Shown here piece by piece: positions 48,901 through 57,788 of a DNA stretch of 64,000 nt. The position numbers and the translations under genes are program-made. Within the stretch, counting starts at the first letter, position 1. The number at the start of each line of letters is the position of its first letter. The notes beneath the pieces are model-generated. The model was not told the origin of the DNA, searched no databases, and saw only the letters and a list, made by a program, of their open reading frames with translations. Origin of the DNA: Roseomonas sp. OT10 (GTDB lineage Bacteria > Pseudomonadota > Alphaproteobacteria > Acetobacterales > Acetobacteraceae); assembly GCF_020991085.1 (NCBI RefSeq), contig NZ_CP087719.1, positions 744,001 to 808,000 on the forward strand, given 5' to 3'.

Positions 48901-50493
48901 ATGCCACTTCCCGCCGCCTTCGTTCCGCTGCGTCATCCGGCGTTCCGCCTGCTCTGGTGCGCGACCCTGGTCAGCAACCTGGGCGGCTGGGTGCAGAACA
49001 CCGGGGCGGGTTGGCTGATGACCTCCCTGGACGGGCGGCCGCTGATGGTCTCGCTGGTCCAGGCGGCCAGCCTGCTGCCGGTCTTCCTGCTGGCCCTGCC
49101 GGCCGGGGCGCTGGCCGACATCGTGGACCGGCGGCGCTTCCTGATCGGCGCGCAGCTCTGGATGTCGGCGGTGGCGCTGACCCTCTGCCTGCTCACCGCC
49201 GCCGGGCTGGTGGGGGCCTGGGGGTTGCTGGGGCTGACCTTCGCCCTGGCGATCGGCGCCGCCATCAACTTCCCCGCCTTCGCCGCGGTGGCGCCGGAGC
49301 TGCTGCCGCGCCAGGACCTGGCGCAGGGCATCGTGCTGAACGGCATCGGCTTCAACCTGGCCCGGGCGCTGGGGCCCGCGCTGGGCGGGCTGCTGATCGG
49401 CGTCGCGGGGGTGCAGGCGGCCTTCGCCCTGAACGCGCTCTGCGTGCTGGTGCTGGTGGTGGCGCTGTTCCTGTGGCGGCGGGAGGAGCGGGACCACCCC
49501 CTGCCCAACGAGCATTTCCTCTCCGCCATCCGGGCGGGGCTGCGGTATGTCCGTGCCAGCCCGGTGCTGCGGGGCACGATCGCGCGCGCCATGGTCGCCT
49601 TCTTCGCGGGGGCCGCCGTCTGGGGTCTGCTGCCGCTGCTGGTGCGGCAGCGACTCGGGCTGGGGCCGGAGGCCTATGGGCTGATGCTGGCCGCCATGGG
49701 CGCCGGCGCGGTGGGGGGCGGATTCCTGCTGCCGCGGATGCGGCAGCGCTTCGACAACTCGTCCATGGTGGTGCTGGGCTCCGTGGCGCTGGGCGTGGCG
49801 CTGGCCGTGCTCGGCCTCTCCACCCACTGGCTGCCGGCGGGGCTGGCCATGCTGGCCTATGGCGCCTCCTGGATCACGGTCGCCAGCACGCTGAGCGCGG
49901 CGGCGCAGCTCTCCTCTCCCTCCTGGGTCCGGGCGCGGTCGATGGGGTTGTTCCAGGTGGCCACCTTCGGCGCGATGGCGGTCGGCGCCACCCTGTCCGG
50001 CGTGCTCGGCGGGCTCATCGGCATCCCGGCGGCGCTGACCGGCTTCGGGGTCGCGGGGGCCCTGGGGGGCTGGCTGCTGCGCCGCATGCCGATGGAGGCC
50101 ATGGCAGCCCCGGCCGCGGGCAACGGCGCCGCCGCGGCGCTGCCGGAGGCGCCGTCGCCGGAGCTTGCGCCGCTGCTGCACCAGGGGTCGGGCCAGCTGA
50201 TGGAGTCCGTGCACTACCTGATCGACCCGGCCGACCGTGCCGCCTTCCTGGAGGTGATGCGGGAGGTGCGGAGGGTCCGGCAACGCTCCGGTGCCGTCGC
50301 TTGGCGGCTGGCCGAGGACATCGCCCATCCCGAGCGCTTCGTGGAGGTCTGGACCATGGAATCCTGGACGGACCACCTGCGCGAGGGGGAGAGGCTCACC
50401 CCGGACGACGCCGCCATCCTGTCCCGGGCCGCCGCCATGCACCGCGCGCAGGGCGGCCCGGAAGCAGGCCGCTACCTGAATGTGGAGCCGTGA
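48901..50493 (+). CDS. MFS transporter fused to a C-terminal ABM-like domain
   Basis: 530 residues. Residues 1-405 form an MFS transporter with 11 to 12 helices of the EntS-like MFS_3 type (LWCATLVSNLGGWVQNTGAG, then GALADIVDRRRFLIG as the loop 2-3 motif). After a linker (EAMAAPAAGNGAAAALPEA) residues 430-528 form an antibiotic-biosynthesis-monooxygenase-like barrel: MESVHYLIDPADRAAFLEVM, then VEVWTMESWTDHLREGER. The soluble domain may sense, bind or modify a small molecule. GGGAG precedes the ATG at 48901. It is a probable exporter with unknown substrate. Confidence 0.9.
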   Translation: MPLPAAFVPLRHPAFRLLWCATLVSNLGGWVQNTGAGWLMTSLDGRPLMVSLVQAASLLPVFLLALPAGALADIVDRRRFLIGAQLWMSAVALTLCLLTAAGLVGAWGLLGLTFALAIGAAINFPAFAAVAPELLPRQDLAQGIVLNGIGFNLARALGPALGGLLIGVAGVQAAFALNALCVLVLVVALFLWRREERDHPLPNEHFLSAIRAGLRYVRASPVLRGTIARAMVAFFAGAAVWGLLPLLVRQRLGLGPEAYGLMLAAMGAGAVGGGFLLPRMRQRFDNSSMVVLGSVALGVALAVLGLSTHWLPAGLAMLAYGASWITVASTLSAAAQLSSPSWVRARSMGLFQVATFGAMAVGATLSGVLGGLIGIPAALTGFGVAGALGGWLLRRMPMEAMAAPAAGNGAAAALPEAPSPELAPLLHQGSGQLMESVHYLIDPADRAAFLEVMREVRRVRQRSGAVAWRLAEDIAHPERFVEVWTMESWTDHLREGERLTPDDAAILSRAAAMHRAQGGPEAGRYLNVEP

Positions 50494-50609
50494 AACCATC
50501 CTCTGTGGCGCGGCGCTCCGAGGCTGGACGATGGGCAAGTGCGACCCGTGCCCCGTAGGCTGGAAGGGCCGCCTGATCCGGCGGCAAGAGCAGGAAGGAA
50601 GTTGATCTG

Positions 50610-51140
50610 ATGGCCAAGACCAAGGCGGATGCGACAAGCGGCACGCGCTGGTCCACCCGCAACAGTGTCGGCGAGAACGCCAAGAACGTCTCCCTGACCA
50701 CGCTGCAGGCGCTGCTGGTCGATTCGATCGACCTCTACAACGCGACCCGCATGGCGCACTGGAACCTGAAGGGCAGCAACTTCATCGGCGTCCACGAGAT
50801 GCTGGAGAAGTTCTACGACGCGCTGAACGAGCAGACGGACATGCTCGCCGAGCGGGCCGTGCTGCTGGGCGGCGTGCCCAACGGCACCAGCCAGAACGTC
50901 GCCGGCTCCTCCCGCCTGGCGCCCTATCCGGCCGACCTGCTGGACAGCATGGAGCACCTGCGCGAGCTGGCCGACCGCTATGCCCAGGTGGGCAAGGCGC
51001 TGCGCGACGGCATCGACGAGACGGACGATGCGGGCGACGCCGACACCTCCGACCTGCTGACGGAGCTGTCGCGGGCGATCGACAAGAACCTGTGGATGAT
51101 CGAGGCGCATCTGCACGGCCACGGCTCCGGCGGGCGCTGA
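50610..51140 (+). CDS. dps: DNA-protecting ferritin-like protein Dps
   Basis: 176 residues. Ferroxidase residues match Dps spacing: H50 (MAHWNLKG), H62 (VHEMLEKFYDAL), D77 and E81 (EQTDMLAERA). The N-terminus is short and Lys-containing, compatible with DNA binding. It forms dodecamers that oxidise and store iron, protecting DNA in stress and stationary phase. AGGAAGGA precedes the ATG. No OxyR-like gene adjoins it. Confidence 0.95.
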   Translation: MAKTKADATSGTRWSTRNSVGENAKNVSLTTLQALLVDSIDLYNATRMAHWNLKGSNFIGVHEMLEKFYDALNEQTDMLAERAVLLGGVPNGTSQNVAGSSRLAPYPADLLDSMEHLRELADRYAQVGKALRDGIDETDDAGDADTSDLLTELSRAIDKNLWMIEAHLHGHGSGGR

Positions 51141-51238
51141 GGCCCGGCCGCTCCCCCCGCCCCGCCGGGGCGGGGTGGGCAAAGGTTGCGATTCCACCCC
51201 GGGCGGGGTAGCTTCCGCCCAGGGGACCGGAACACAAC

Positions 51239-53212
51239 ATGAACGACTTGTTCGGCGGCCGAGCCCCCAAGGCAGCCGCCAACCAAAGCTACTCCGCGGC
51301 CGACATCGAGGTGCTGGAGGGGCTGGAGCCCGTCCGGCGCCGCCCCGGCATGTATGTCGGCGGCACCGACGAGAACGCGCTGCACCACCTTGCGGCCGAG
51401 ATCATCGACAATGCGATGGACGAGGCGGTGGCGGGCCATGCCGACCGCATCGAGGTGACGCTGGAGCCGGGCAACTGGCTGACCGTGCGCGACAACGGCC
51501 GCGGCATCCCGGTCGATCCGCACCCGAAATTCCCCAAGCTGTCGGCGCTGGAGGTGATCTTCACGACCCTGCATTCGGGGGGGAAGTTCTCCGGCAAGGC
51601 CTATGACACCTCGGGCGGGCTGCACGGGGTGGGGTCGTCGGTGGTGAACGCCCTGTCGGAGCGGCTGGAGGTGGAGGTCGCCCGCGACCGCACCCTCTTC
51701 ACCCAGGCCTATGAGCGCGGCCGGCCCGTCGCGAAGCTGAAGAACGCCGGTTCCGTGCACAACCGCCGCGGCACGCAGATCCGCTTCCTCCCGGACCCGG
51801 AGATCTTCGGCAGGCAGCTCTTCTCCGCTACGCGGCTGTACCGGCTTTGCCGGTCCAAGGCGTATCTGTACCGCGGCGTCGAGATCCGCTGGGCCTGCGA
51901 CCCGTCGCTCGCCGTCGAGGGCACCCCCGCCCAGGCCACGCTGCACTTCCCGGGCGGGCTGTCGGACTTCCTCTCCGCCGCCATCGAGGGCCGCTCGCCC
52001 GTCGTTCCCGCCCCCTGGGCCGGGGAGGTGAGCTTCCCCGATGGCCAGGGCCGCGCCGAATGGGCCGTCACCTGGCTGGAGCAGGGCGACGGCTTCCTGA
52101 ACACCTATGCCAACACCATCCCGACGCCGCAGGGCGGCACGCACGAGGCGGGGCTGCGGGCGGTGCTGGTGAAGGGGCTGCGCGCCTATGGCGAGCTGAA
52201 GAAGGAGAAGCGCGCTGCCACCATCACCGCCGAGGACCTGTTCGGCAGCATGGCGGCGATGCTCTCCGTCTTCATCCGCGAGCCGCAGTTCCAGGGCCAG
52301 ACCAAGGACAAGCTGACCTCCCCCGAGGCCGCACGTCTGGTCGAGGGGGCGCTGCGCGACCATTTCGACCACTGGCTGACCGGCGACACGCGCAACGCGG
52401 ACAACCTCCTCGCCTGGGCGATCGAGCGGGCGGAAGACCGGCTGCGCCGGCGCGAGCTGAAGGACACGGCGCGCAAGTCCGCCACCCGCCGCCTGCGCCT
52501 GCCGGGCAAGCTGACCGACTGTACGCTGGAGAATGCCGAGGCGACGGAGCTGTTCCTGGTGGAGGGCGATTCCGCCGGCGGCTCGGCCAAGCAGGCGCGC
52601 GACCGCCAGACCCAGGCGGTGCTGCCGCTGCGCGGCAAGATCCTGAACGTCGCCAGCGCCTCCGCCGACAAGCTGCGGCAGAACCAGGAGCTGAAGGACC
52701 TGATCGAGGCGCTGGGCTGCGGCGCGGGCGACCGCTTCGACGCCGCCCGCCTGCGCTACGGCCGCATCGTCATCATGACGGACGCGGATGTGGACGGCGC
52801 CCATATCGCCGCCCTGCTGATGACCTTCTTCTACAAGGAGCTGCCGGAGCTGGTGCGCCAGGGGCGGGTCTTCCTGGCGCAGCCGCCGCTCTACCGCCTC
52901 CAGTCCGGCAGCACCTCCGTCTATGCCCGCGACGACGCGGATCTGGAGAAGGTGCGCAGGAAGCACTTCAAGCCGAGCCAGAAGGTCGAGGTCAGCCGCT
53001 TCAAGGGCCTGGGCGAGATGCCCCCGGCTTCGCTGAAGGAAACCACCATGGACCCGCGCAAGCGGACCCTCCTCAAGGTGGTGCTGCCGCCCGAGGAGCG
53101 GGCCCGCACGGCGGAACTGCTGGAAGCGCTGATGGGCCGCCGCCCGGAACTGCGCTTCCGATTCATCCAGGAGAATGCGGCCAGCCTCGACGCGGCAGCG
53201 GTGGACGCCTGA
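51239..53212 (+). CDS. parE: DNA topoisomerase IV subunit B
   Basis: 657 residues. The GHKL ATPase domain contains EIIDNAMDEAVAG, VRDNGRGIPVD and GGLHGVGSSVVNALS. The Toprim region contains LFLVEGDSAGGSAKQARDR, LPLRGKILNVASAS and IMTDADVDGAHI. Length and the PHPKFPKLSALEVIF stretch indicate ParE rather than GyrB, which is longer. It pairs with ParC to decatenate chromosomes. parC is not adjacent. The gene is 98 bp after dps, with GGGGACC-type purines before its ATG, and its 3' end faces repeat copy B. Confidence 0.95.
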   Translation: MNDLFGGRAPKAAANQSYSAADIEVLEGLEPVRRRPGMYVGGTDENALHHLAAEIIDNAMDEAVAGHADRIEVTLEPGNWLTVRDNGRGIPVDPHPKFPKLSALEVIFTTLHSGGKFSGKAYDTSGGLHGVGSSVVNALSERLEVEVARDRTLFTQAYERGRPVAKLKNAGSVHNRRGTQIRFLPDPEIFGRQLFSATRLYRLCRSKAYLYRGVEIRWACDPSLAVEGTPAQATLHFPGGLSDFLSAAIEGRSPVVPAPWAGEVSFPDGQGRAEWAVTWLEQGDGFLNTYANTIPTPQGGTHEAGLRAVLVKGLRAYGELKKEKRAATITAEDLFGSMAAMLSVFIREPQFQGQTKDKLTSPEAARLVEGALRDHFDHWLTGDTRNADNLLAWAIERAEDRLRRRELKDTARKSATRRLRLPGKLTDCTLENAEATELFLVEGDSAGGSAKQARDRQTQAVLPLRGKILNVASASADKLRQNQELKDLIEALGCGAGDRFDAARLRYGRIVIMTDADVDGAHIAALLMTFFYKELPELVRQGRVFLAQPPLYRLQSGSTSVYARDDADLEKVRRKHFKPSQKVEVSRFKGLGEMPPASLKETTMDPRKRTLLKVVLPPEERARTAELLEALMGRRPELRFRFIQENAASLDAAAVDA

Positions 53213-53303
53213 TCTCCGCCCAAGCCCGATCCGGCGCCCGGCCAGGATCGCCTGCCGGAGGCACGTCGCCCGGTCTCGGCGCGGGGATGGTGCCGGGTAG
53301 GAT

Positions 53304-53729
53304 CTGATCCCGACGGCGGGATGAACTGACCTGTCGCGCTGTGGTGTTCGGGCCGTCGGACCGGGAGGGGACGCCGTCCCCTCCCAGACCCTCCCCTGCC
53401 GGGGCCACAAGCGGGCCCCGGACCCCGCTGGGAGTCTGGTGCTTCCGGTAGGCGTCAGCCTGCGGGCTGCACCCTGACGGAGCTCGGACAGGCGGGACTC
53501 CGAAAAAAGCTTCAGAGGGCGTCAGCGCGGGCTGAGGCCGTACCCGCCGAGGAGCCATGCTCCTCGGCGTCTCGACCCCGTCGCAGGCTGTCCCGCGGCA
53601 GCACCCATTGGGTCCAGGGCCCGCAGGGTCCTGGCGGAGTGGGGGTACGGGGGCGAGGCAGCGCCTTGCCCCCGGGCCACGGGCCGCACCTCGAGTTGGC
53701 ACGGATCGAGGCATCGCGCCGCCTGCATG
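53304..53729 (+). repeat. Dispersed structured intergenic repeat, copy B
   Basis: 426 bp matching 18494-18916 in the same orientation. Identical blocks are 53357-53435 (79 nt) and 53610-53661 (52 nt). Conserved hairpins include 53363-53385 (10 bp), 53545-53569 (11 bp, loop CAT instead of CAA) and 53648-53674 (12 bp with one G-T, loop AGC instead of AGA). As with copy A it fills the gap between two convergent genes, parE (+) and a methyltransferase (-). About 90 bp of ordinary spacer precede it. Confidence 0.88.
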
Positions 53730-53761
53730 ATCCGGCCCGCGGCCGTGGGGAGGCGTGGTCC

Positions 53762-54592
53762 TTAGGCTGGCTCGTCAGCCGCCGGACGTTCGAGCGTCAC
53801 CACGCCCCAGTAGGATTGCGAGCGCAGGAAGGGCAGGCGGTGCACTGTCGCGTCCACTGCCGAAAGCAGTTGCTGGGCAGGACGCTTGTGCAGTGGCGGC
53901 ACGTAGCTGAGCATGCGGAACATCAGCGTGCTGGGATAGTGGAATCGCACGCTGTCGCCGAAGCTGCGGCGCAGCAGCGCCTCCGCGGCGGAGGCGAGGG
54001 GGGCCTCGTCGTCGCTGCTGGCCTTCTCGATGCCGAGCCGGCCGGGCAGCATCCGGCGCGCCGTCATCAGCAGCGCGCTGTGGCCGCAGGTCTCGATGAA
54101 GGCGGCCCGCCCGCCGGGGCGCAGCACGCGGCGCAGCTCCGGCGCCGCCGTCGCCAGGTCCAGGTGGTGCAGGACGAAGGCGCCGCAGAGGGCGTCGAAG
54201 CTGGCATCGGGGAAGCCCAGCGCCTCGGCCGGCATCACGTGGAAGCGGATGCGGTCGGCCACGCCGCTGATTTCGGCGCGGTGGCGGGCGATCGCGACCG
54301 AGGCCGGGGAGATGTCGAGGGCATCCACCTCCGCACCCTGGGCCGCCAGCAGCGAGGCAAGGAACCCGGTGCCGCAGCCGAGGTCGAGCACCCGTCGGCC
54401 CTTCAGCTCGCCCAGATGGTCGAGCACCGTCTGCACCTGCTCGCGGAAGCCCAGATAGGGCAGCCAGGGCACGCTGCGGTCATCGCGGTCGCTGGCCGAG
54501 ACGCGGTAGAGCGCCGGGTCCAGCGACCCGGTTTCCGTCTGCTTCGCGTCCCAGAACTGGCTTTCCCGTTCCAGCTTCGACTGCGCGGTCAT
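53762..54592 (-). CDS. Class I SAM-dependent methyltransferase
   Basis: 276 residues. SAM-binding motif I is VLDLGCGTGFLASLL, followed by VDALDISPASVAIAR and DALCGAFVLHHLDL, as in UbiE/Methyltransf_11 proteins. The C-terminal part ends with PFLRSQSYWGVVTLERP. It is the last gene of the polysaccharide cluster, 46 bp after a glycosyltransferase, so it may cap or decorate the glycan; this is inference. GGAGG lies just before the ATG at 54592. Confidence 0.9.
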   Translation of the reverse strand: MTAQSKLERESQFWDAKQTETGSLDPALYRVSASDRDDRSVPWLPYLGFREQVQTVLDHLGELKGRRVLDLGCGTGFLASLLAAQGAEVDALDISPASVAIARHRAEISGVADRIRFHVMPAEALGFPDASFDALCGAFVLHHLDLATAAPELRRVLRPGGRAAFIETCGHSALLMTARRMLPGRLGIEKASSDDEAPLASAAEALLRRSFGDSVRFHYPSTLMFRMLSYVPPLHKRPAQQLLSAVDATVHRLPFLRSQSYWGVVTLERPAADEPA

Positions 54593-54638
54593 CGCTCCGC
54601 CTCCATGCCCGGGGTTGCCGGCAGCGTTCTTCCCTATA

Positions 54639-55439
54639 CTATTTCGTATTCGCAATGTCAGTCGCGAAGTAGCGGATGGCGCTGCCCACGTGCCAGCGCC
54701 ACGTCTGGCTGAAGGGTCTGGCAGCGCTGCTGCGCTGGTGCTCGTGCCGGAAGATGAGGCCGGGATAGAGCTGGACGGACAATCCCTTCCGCCGCAGCCG
54801 CCGCGCCAGGTCCACATCCTCGTAGTACAGGCGGTAGGCAGCGTCGAAGCCGCCGACTTCCTGGAAGAGCGCGCGGCGCAGCAGCAGGAAGGCGCCGAAG
54901 GCCCAGTCCACCGTGCAAGGCTGCTGCGCCGTCATCACCGAAGTCCCCGGCTCCCGCATCAGGCCGCGCCGGTAGAAGCCGGGCTGCCAGCGCCAGCGGT
55001 CGCCGCCGAGGCCGCGCACCAGCAGGAAGAGCGGGCTGGGAAAGCGCCGCGTGTTCTGCTGCACCGTGCCGTCCGGGTTCAGCAGGCGGCAGGTCAGCAT
55101 CCCCGTCCCGGGCTGGCCGTCCAGGTAGCGGATCGCCTCGGCCAGCCGGCCGGCCTGGTGCTCGGTATCGGGGTTCAGCACCAGCAGGTGGCGGCCCGTC
55201 GCCGCGGCGGCGCCCCTGTTGACGTTGGCGGCGAAGCCCAGCCGGCGGGTGTTCTCCAGCACCGTCACCGGCCGGCCGCGCATCGCCGCGGCGACGCCGC
55301 CGGCCTGGAGGTTGTCCACCAGGATGATCTCGGCCCGCAGCCCCTCCAGCGCCGGCGCCAGGGAGTCGGCGCAGCGCGGCAGCATCGCCTCGTGCCCATG
55401 GCTGACGATGACGATGGAGAGGTCGGGCGCCTCGCTCAT
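54639..55439 (-). CDS. Glycosyltransferase family 2 (rhamnosyltransferase-like)
   Basis: 266 residues. It opens LSIVIVSHGHEAMLPRCADS, then has ENTRRLGFAANVNRG and LLVLNPDTE for nucleotide and metal contacts, and LYYEDVDLARRLRRKG with the acidic ED residues typical of WcaA/rhamnosyltransferase-type GT2 proteins. The ATG at 55439 overlaps the stop of the upstream GT4 gene (ATGA). It would add a sugar to the lipid-linked glycan. The 3' end and the next spacer are AT-rich relative to the cluster. Confidence 0.92.
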   Translation of the reverse strand: MSEAPDLSIVIVSHGHEAMLPRCADSLAPALEGLRAEIILVDNLQAGGVAAAMRGRPVTVLENTRRLGFAANVNRGAAAATGRHLLVLNPDTEHQAGRLAEAIRYLDGQPGTGMLTCRLLNPDGTVQQNTRRFPSPLFLLVRGLGGDRWRWQPGFYRRGLMREPGTSVMTAQQPCTVDWAFGAFLLLRRALFQEVGGFDAAYRLYYEDVDLARRLRRKGLSVQLYPGLIFRHEHQRSSAARPFSQTWRWHVGSAIRYFATDIANTK

Positions 55440-56647
55440 GCCGCGCGCGCCGCGCCGCCCACCGCCCCGTCCCCCGCTCCCCCTGGCATCTGCGCGTAGA
55501 GTGCGGCGATGCTGCGGCGGAAGGCGGGGAGCGAGTACTCCTCCTCCACCCGGGCGCGGCCGCCGGCGGCGATGGCGCGGCGCTTCTCCGGATCGGTCAG
55601 GAGGCTGGTGACGGCCTCGGCCAGCGCCCTGGCGTCGCGCGGCGGGGTGAGCAGCCCGCTGACGCCGTCGCGGATGATCTCCATCGGGCCGCCGGCGCGG
55701 GCGGCGATGGCGGCGCAACCCATCGACATCGCCTCGATGATGACGAGGCCGAAGGGTTCCGGCTGCGACGAGCTGGTGTGGCAGAACACGTCCAGGCTCG
55801 CCATCAGCGCCGGGATGTCATCCATGCGGTAGCGCCAGCCGAGGAAGCGCACGCTCTCCCCCAGGCCCAGCGAGCGCGCCCGCTCCTGCATCGCGTCGCG
55901 ATAGGGCTCGAAGCCCGCGGGCGCGTCGCCGGAGACGAGGAAGACCGCCTCCGGCACGCGCTGCCGCACCTGCGCCGCGGCATCGAGGAAGACGTCCAGC
56001 CCCTTCCAGGGATCGAGCCGCGCGACGAAGCCGACCACCGGCGTTCCCGCCGCGATGCCCAGCTCGTCGCGGATGGAGCGGTGGACGTGCTCGCGCGACC
56101 AGGTGCCGAGGTCCAGCCCCTCGGAGAGGTAGCGGATCTTCGCGTGCTCCGGCCCCGGGCCGAACAGCCCGTCGGTGCAGGCGCGGGTCATGCACAGCAC
56201 GATGTCGGACAGCGACAGCACCATCCGTGCCAGGGCGGGCCGCGCCACGGGGATGTTCGGGGGGATCTCGCGGACGTGCCACAGGTGCGGAACCTTCGCG
56301 ACCCGCGCGGCGAAGGCGCCGTAGAGGCAGTAGAGCGAGTTGCTGTGGACGAAGTCGATCCGCTCCTCGCGGATCAGCCGCGCGATCGCGCGCACCGTCG
56401 GCCAGATGCGCGCCAGGTAGCGCGCCTGGTAGCCGGGCGAGGGGAGGGTGCGAAGCTGCATCATCGGGACGAGGTGCAGCGCCGCCCCGGCCGCGCGCAG
56501 CCGCGGGGCCAGCGGCCCTTCCTTCGGCAGCAGCACGACGGGCTCGTAGCGCGTGCGGTCCAGCGCCTCGACGAAGCGCAGCAGGGCGAGATCGGAGCCG
56601 CCGACCTCGCTGTTCGGCTGGACGAAGAGGACCCTACGCCGCGGCAC
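55436..56647 (-). CDS. Glycosyltransferase family 4
   Basis: 403 residues. The N-terminal domain begins RRRVLFVQPNSEVGGSDLAL and the C-terminal GT-B domain has GFVARLDPWKGLDVFL and SQPEPFGLVIIEAMSMG, the E-x7-E motif of retaining GT4 enzymes. The start is a GTG at 56647 overlapping the upstream gene's stop by 14 bases; no suitable ATG is available. It acts on the cytosolic face in surface-glycan assembly. Its TGA overlaps the next gene's ATG. Confidence 0.92.
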   Translation of the reverse strand: MPRRRVLFVQPNSEVGGSDLALLRFVEALDRTRYEPVVLLPKEGPLAPRLRAAGAALHLVPMMQLRTLPSPGYQARYLARIWPTVRAIARLIREERIDFVHSNSLYCLYGAFAARVAKVPHLWHVREIPPNIPVARPALARMVLSLSDIVLCMTRACTDGLFGPGPEHAKIRYLSEGLDLGTWSREHVHRSIRDELGIAAGTPVVGFVARLDPWKGLDVFLDAAAQVRQRVPEAVFLVSGDAPAGFEPYRDAMQERARSLGLGESVRFLGWRYRMDDIPALMASLDVFCHTSSSQPEPFGLVIIEAMSMGCAAIAARAGGPMEIIRDGVSGLLTPPRDARALAEAVTSLLTDPEKRRAIAAGGRARVEEEYSLPAFRRSIAALYAQMPGGAGDGAVGGAARAA

Positions 56648-57788
56648 GGACCATCCCCTCCTTCTCCGCCAGCAGCGTGTCGCAGAAGCCCTCGAGCTGG
56701 CGCAGCATCGCCGCCGGGCTGTAGCGCGCCGCCAGCGTCTGCCGCCCCGCCGCCGCCAGCCGTGCCGCCAGCGCCGGATCGGCGATCAGCCGGGCGATCG
56801 CAGCCTCCAGCGCCTCGGCCGAGCCGACCTCGACCAGCAGCCCGTTCTCCCCGTCGCGGAAGGCCAGCGGCAGGTCGCCGGCGCGGGAGGCCACCACCGG
56901 GCGGGTCACGCTCATCGCCTCCATGGCGGTCAGCGGCAGGCTGTCCTTCAGCGAGGGGACGCAGACGATGTCCATGGCGCAGAGATACGGCAGCTTGTCC
57001 GGCACCAGCCCGGCGAAGACCACCGCCTCCGCCACGCCCAGCTCCGCGGCCAGCGCACGGTACTCCGCCTCCGCCGGTCCCTCGCCGACCAGAAGGGCGC
57101 AGGCGTCGTGGCCCTTGCGCCGCAGCTCCGCCAGGGCGCGGATCAGCAGCGCGTGGCCCTTGCCCGGATGCAGGCGCCCCAGCAGCCCCAGCACCGTGCC
57201 GCCCGGCCCGACGGGCAGGCCGGAGCGCAGCGCCGCGGCCTCGGCGGCATGGGCGGCGGGATCGGCCAGGGGGACGCCGTTGGTGACGATGCCCACGCGC
57301 CTCGCCCCGGCGATGCGCGCCTCCTCGGCCATCGCCTCCGAGCCGACCAGCACCAGGTCCGCGCCGCGCACCAGCATCCGGTCGATGTCCTCGTAGACCT
57401 TGTGCTTCCCCGAATGGGTGTGGCGCAGCCAGCCGTGGACATGCGCGATCCAGGGCACCCGGCGCACCCGGGTCAGCAGGAAGCCCAGCAGGTCGGCGCG
57501 CATGTCGTTGGTGTGCAGCACCGCGCCGGGGCGGTCGCGCAGCAGCCGGTCCAGCGCCCGCACCGCGCCGGCCGTGCTGCCCAGCCCGGTCCAGGGCAGG
57601 CGGGTGGAGGGCAGGCTCGCCGCCACCTCCGCCAACACGGGCGGCAGTTCGGCGCCGGGGCGGGCCAGCAGCGCCAGCAGCGGGCGATAGCGCTCGCGGT
57701 CCAGCTCCGCCGCGATCATCTGCAGCAGGGTCTCCGGGCCGCCCGCCTTGTCGTAGGCGCCCTTCACCATGACGATGTCCCGGCTCAT
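56634..57788 (-). CDS. Glycosyltransferase family 4
   Basis: 384 residues. The N-terminal domain reads RDIVMVKGAYDKAGGPETLLQ; HTNDMRADLLGFLLTR and HVHGWLRHTHSGKHK lie in the acceptor half. The donor half has LGLLGRLHPGKGHALLIRAL and VPSLKDSLPLTAMEAMSV with the E-x7-E-type pair. Start and stop both overlap neighbours, so it is translationally coupled in the polysaccharide operon. Sugar specificity is unknown. Confidence 0.92.
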   Translation of the reverse strand: MSRDIVMVKGAYDKAGGPETLLQMIAAELDRERYRPLLALLARPGAELPPVLAEVAASLPSTRLPWTGLGSTAGAVRALDRLLRDRPGAVLHTNDMRADLLGFLLTRVRRVPWIAHVHGWLRHTHSGKHKVYEDIDRMLVRGADLVLVGSEAMAEEARIAGARRVGIVTNGVPLADPAAHAAEAAALRSGLPVGPGGTVLGLLGRLHPGKGHALLIRALAELRRKGHDACALLVGEGPAEAEYRALAAELGVAEAVVFAGLVPDKLPYLCAMDIVCVPSLKDSLPLTAMEAMSVTRPVVASRAGDLPLAFRDGENGLLVEVGSAEALEAAIARLIADPALAARLAAAGRQTLAARYSPAAMLRQLEGFCDTLLAEKEGMVRAAA

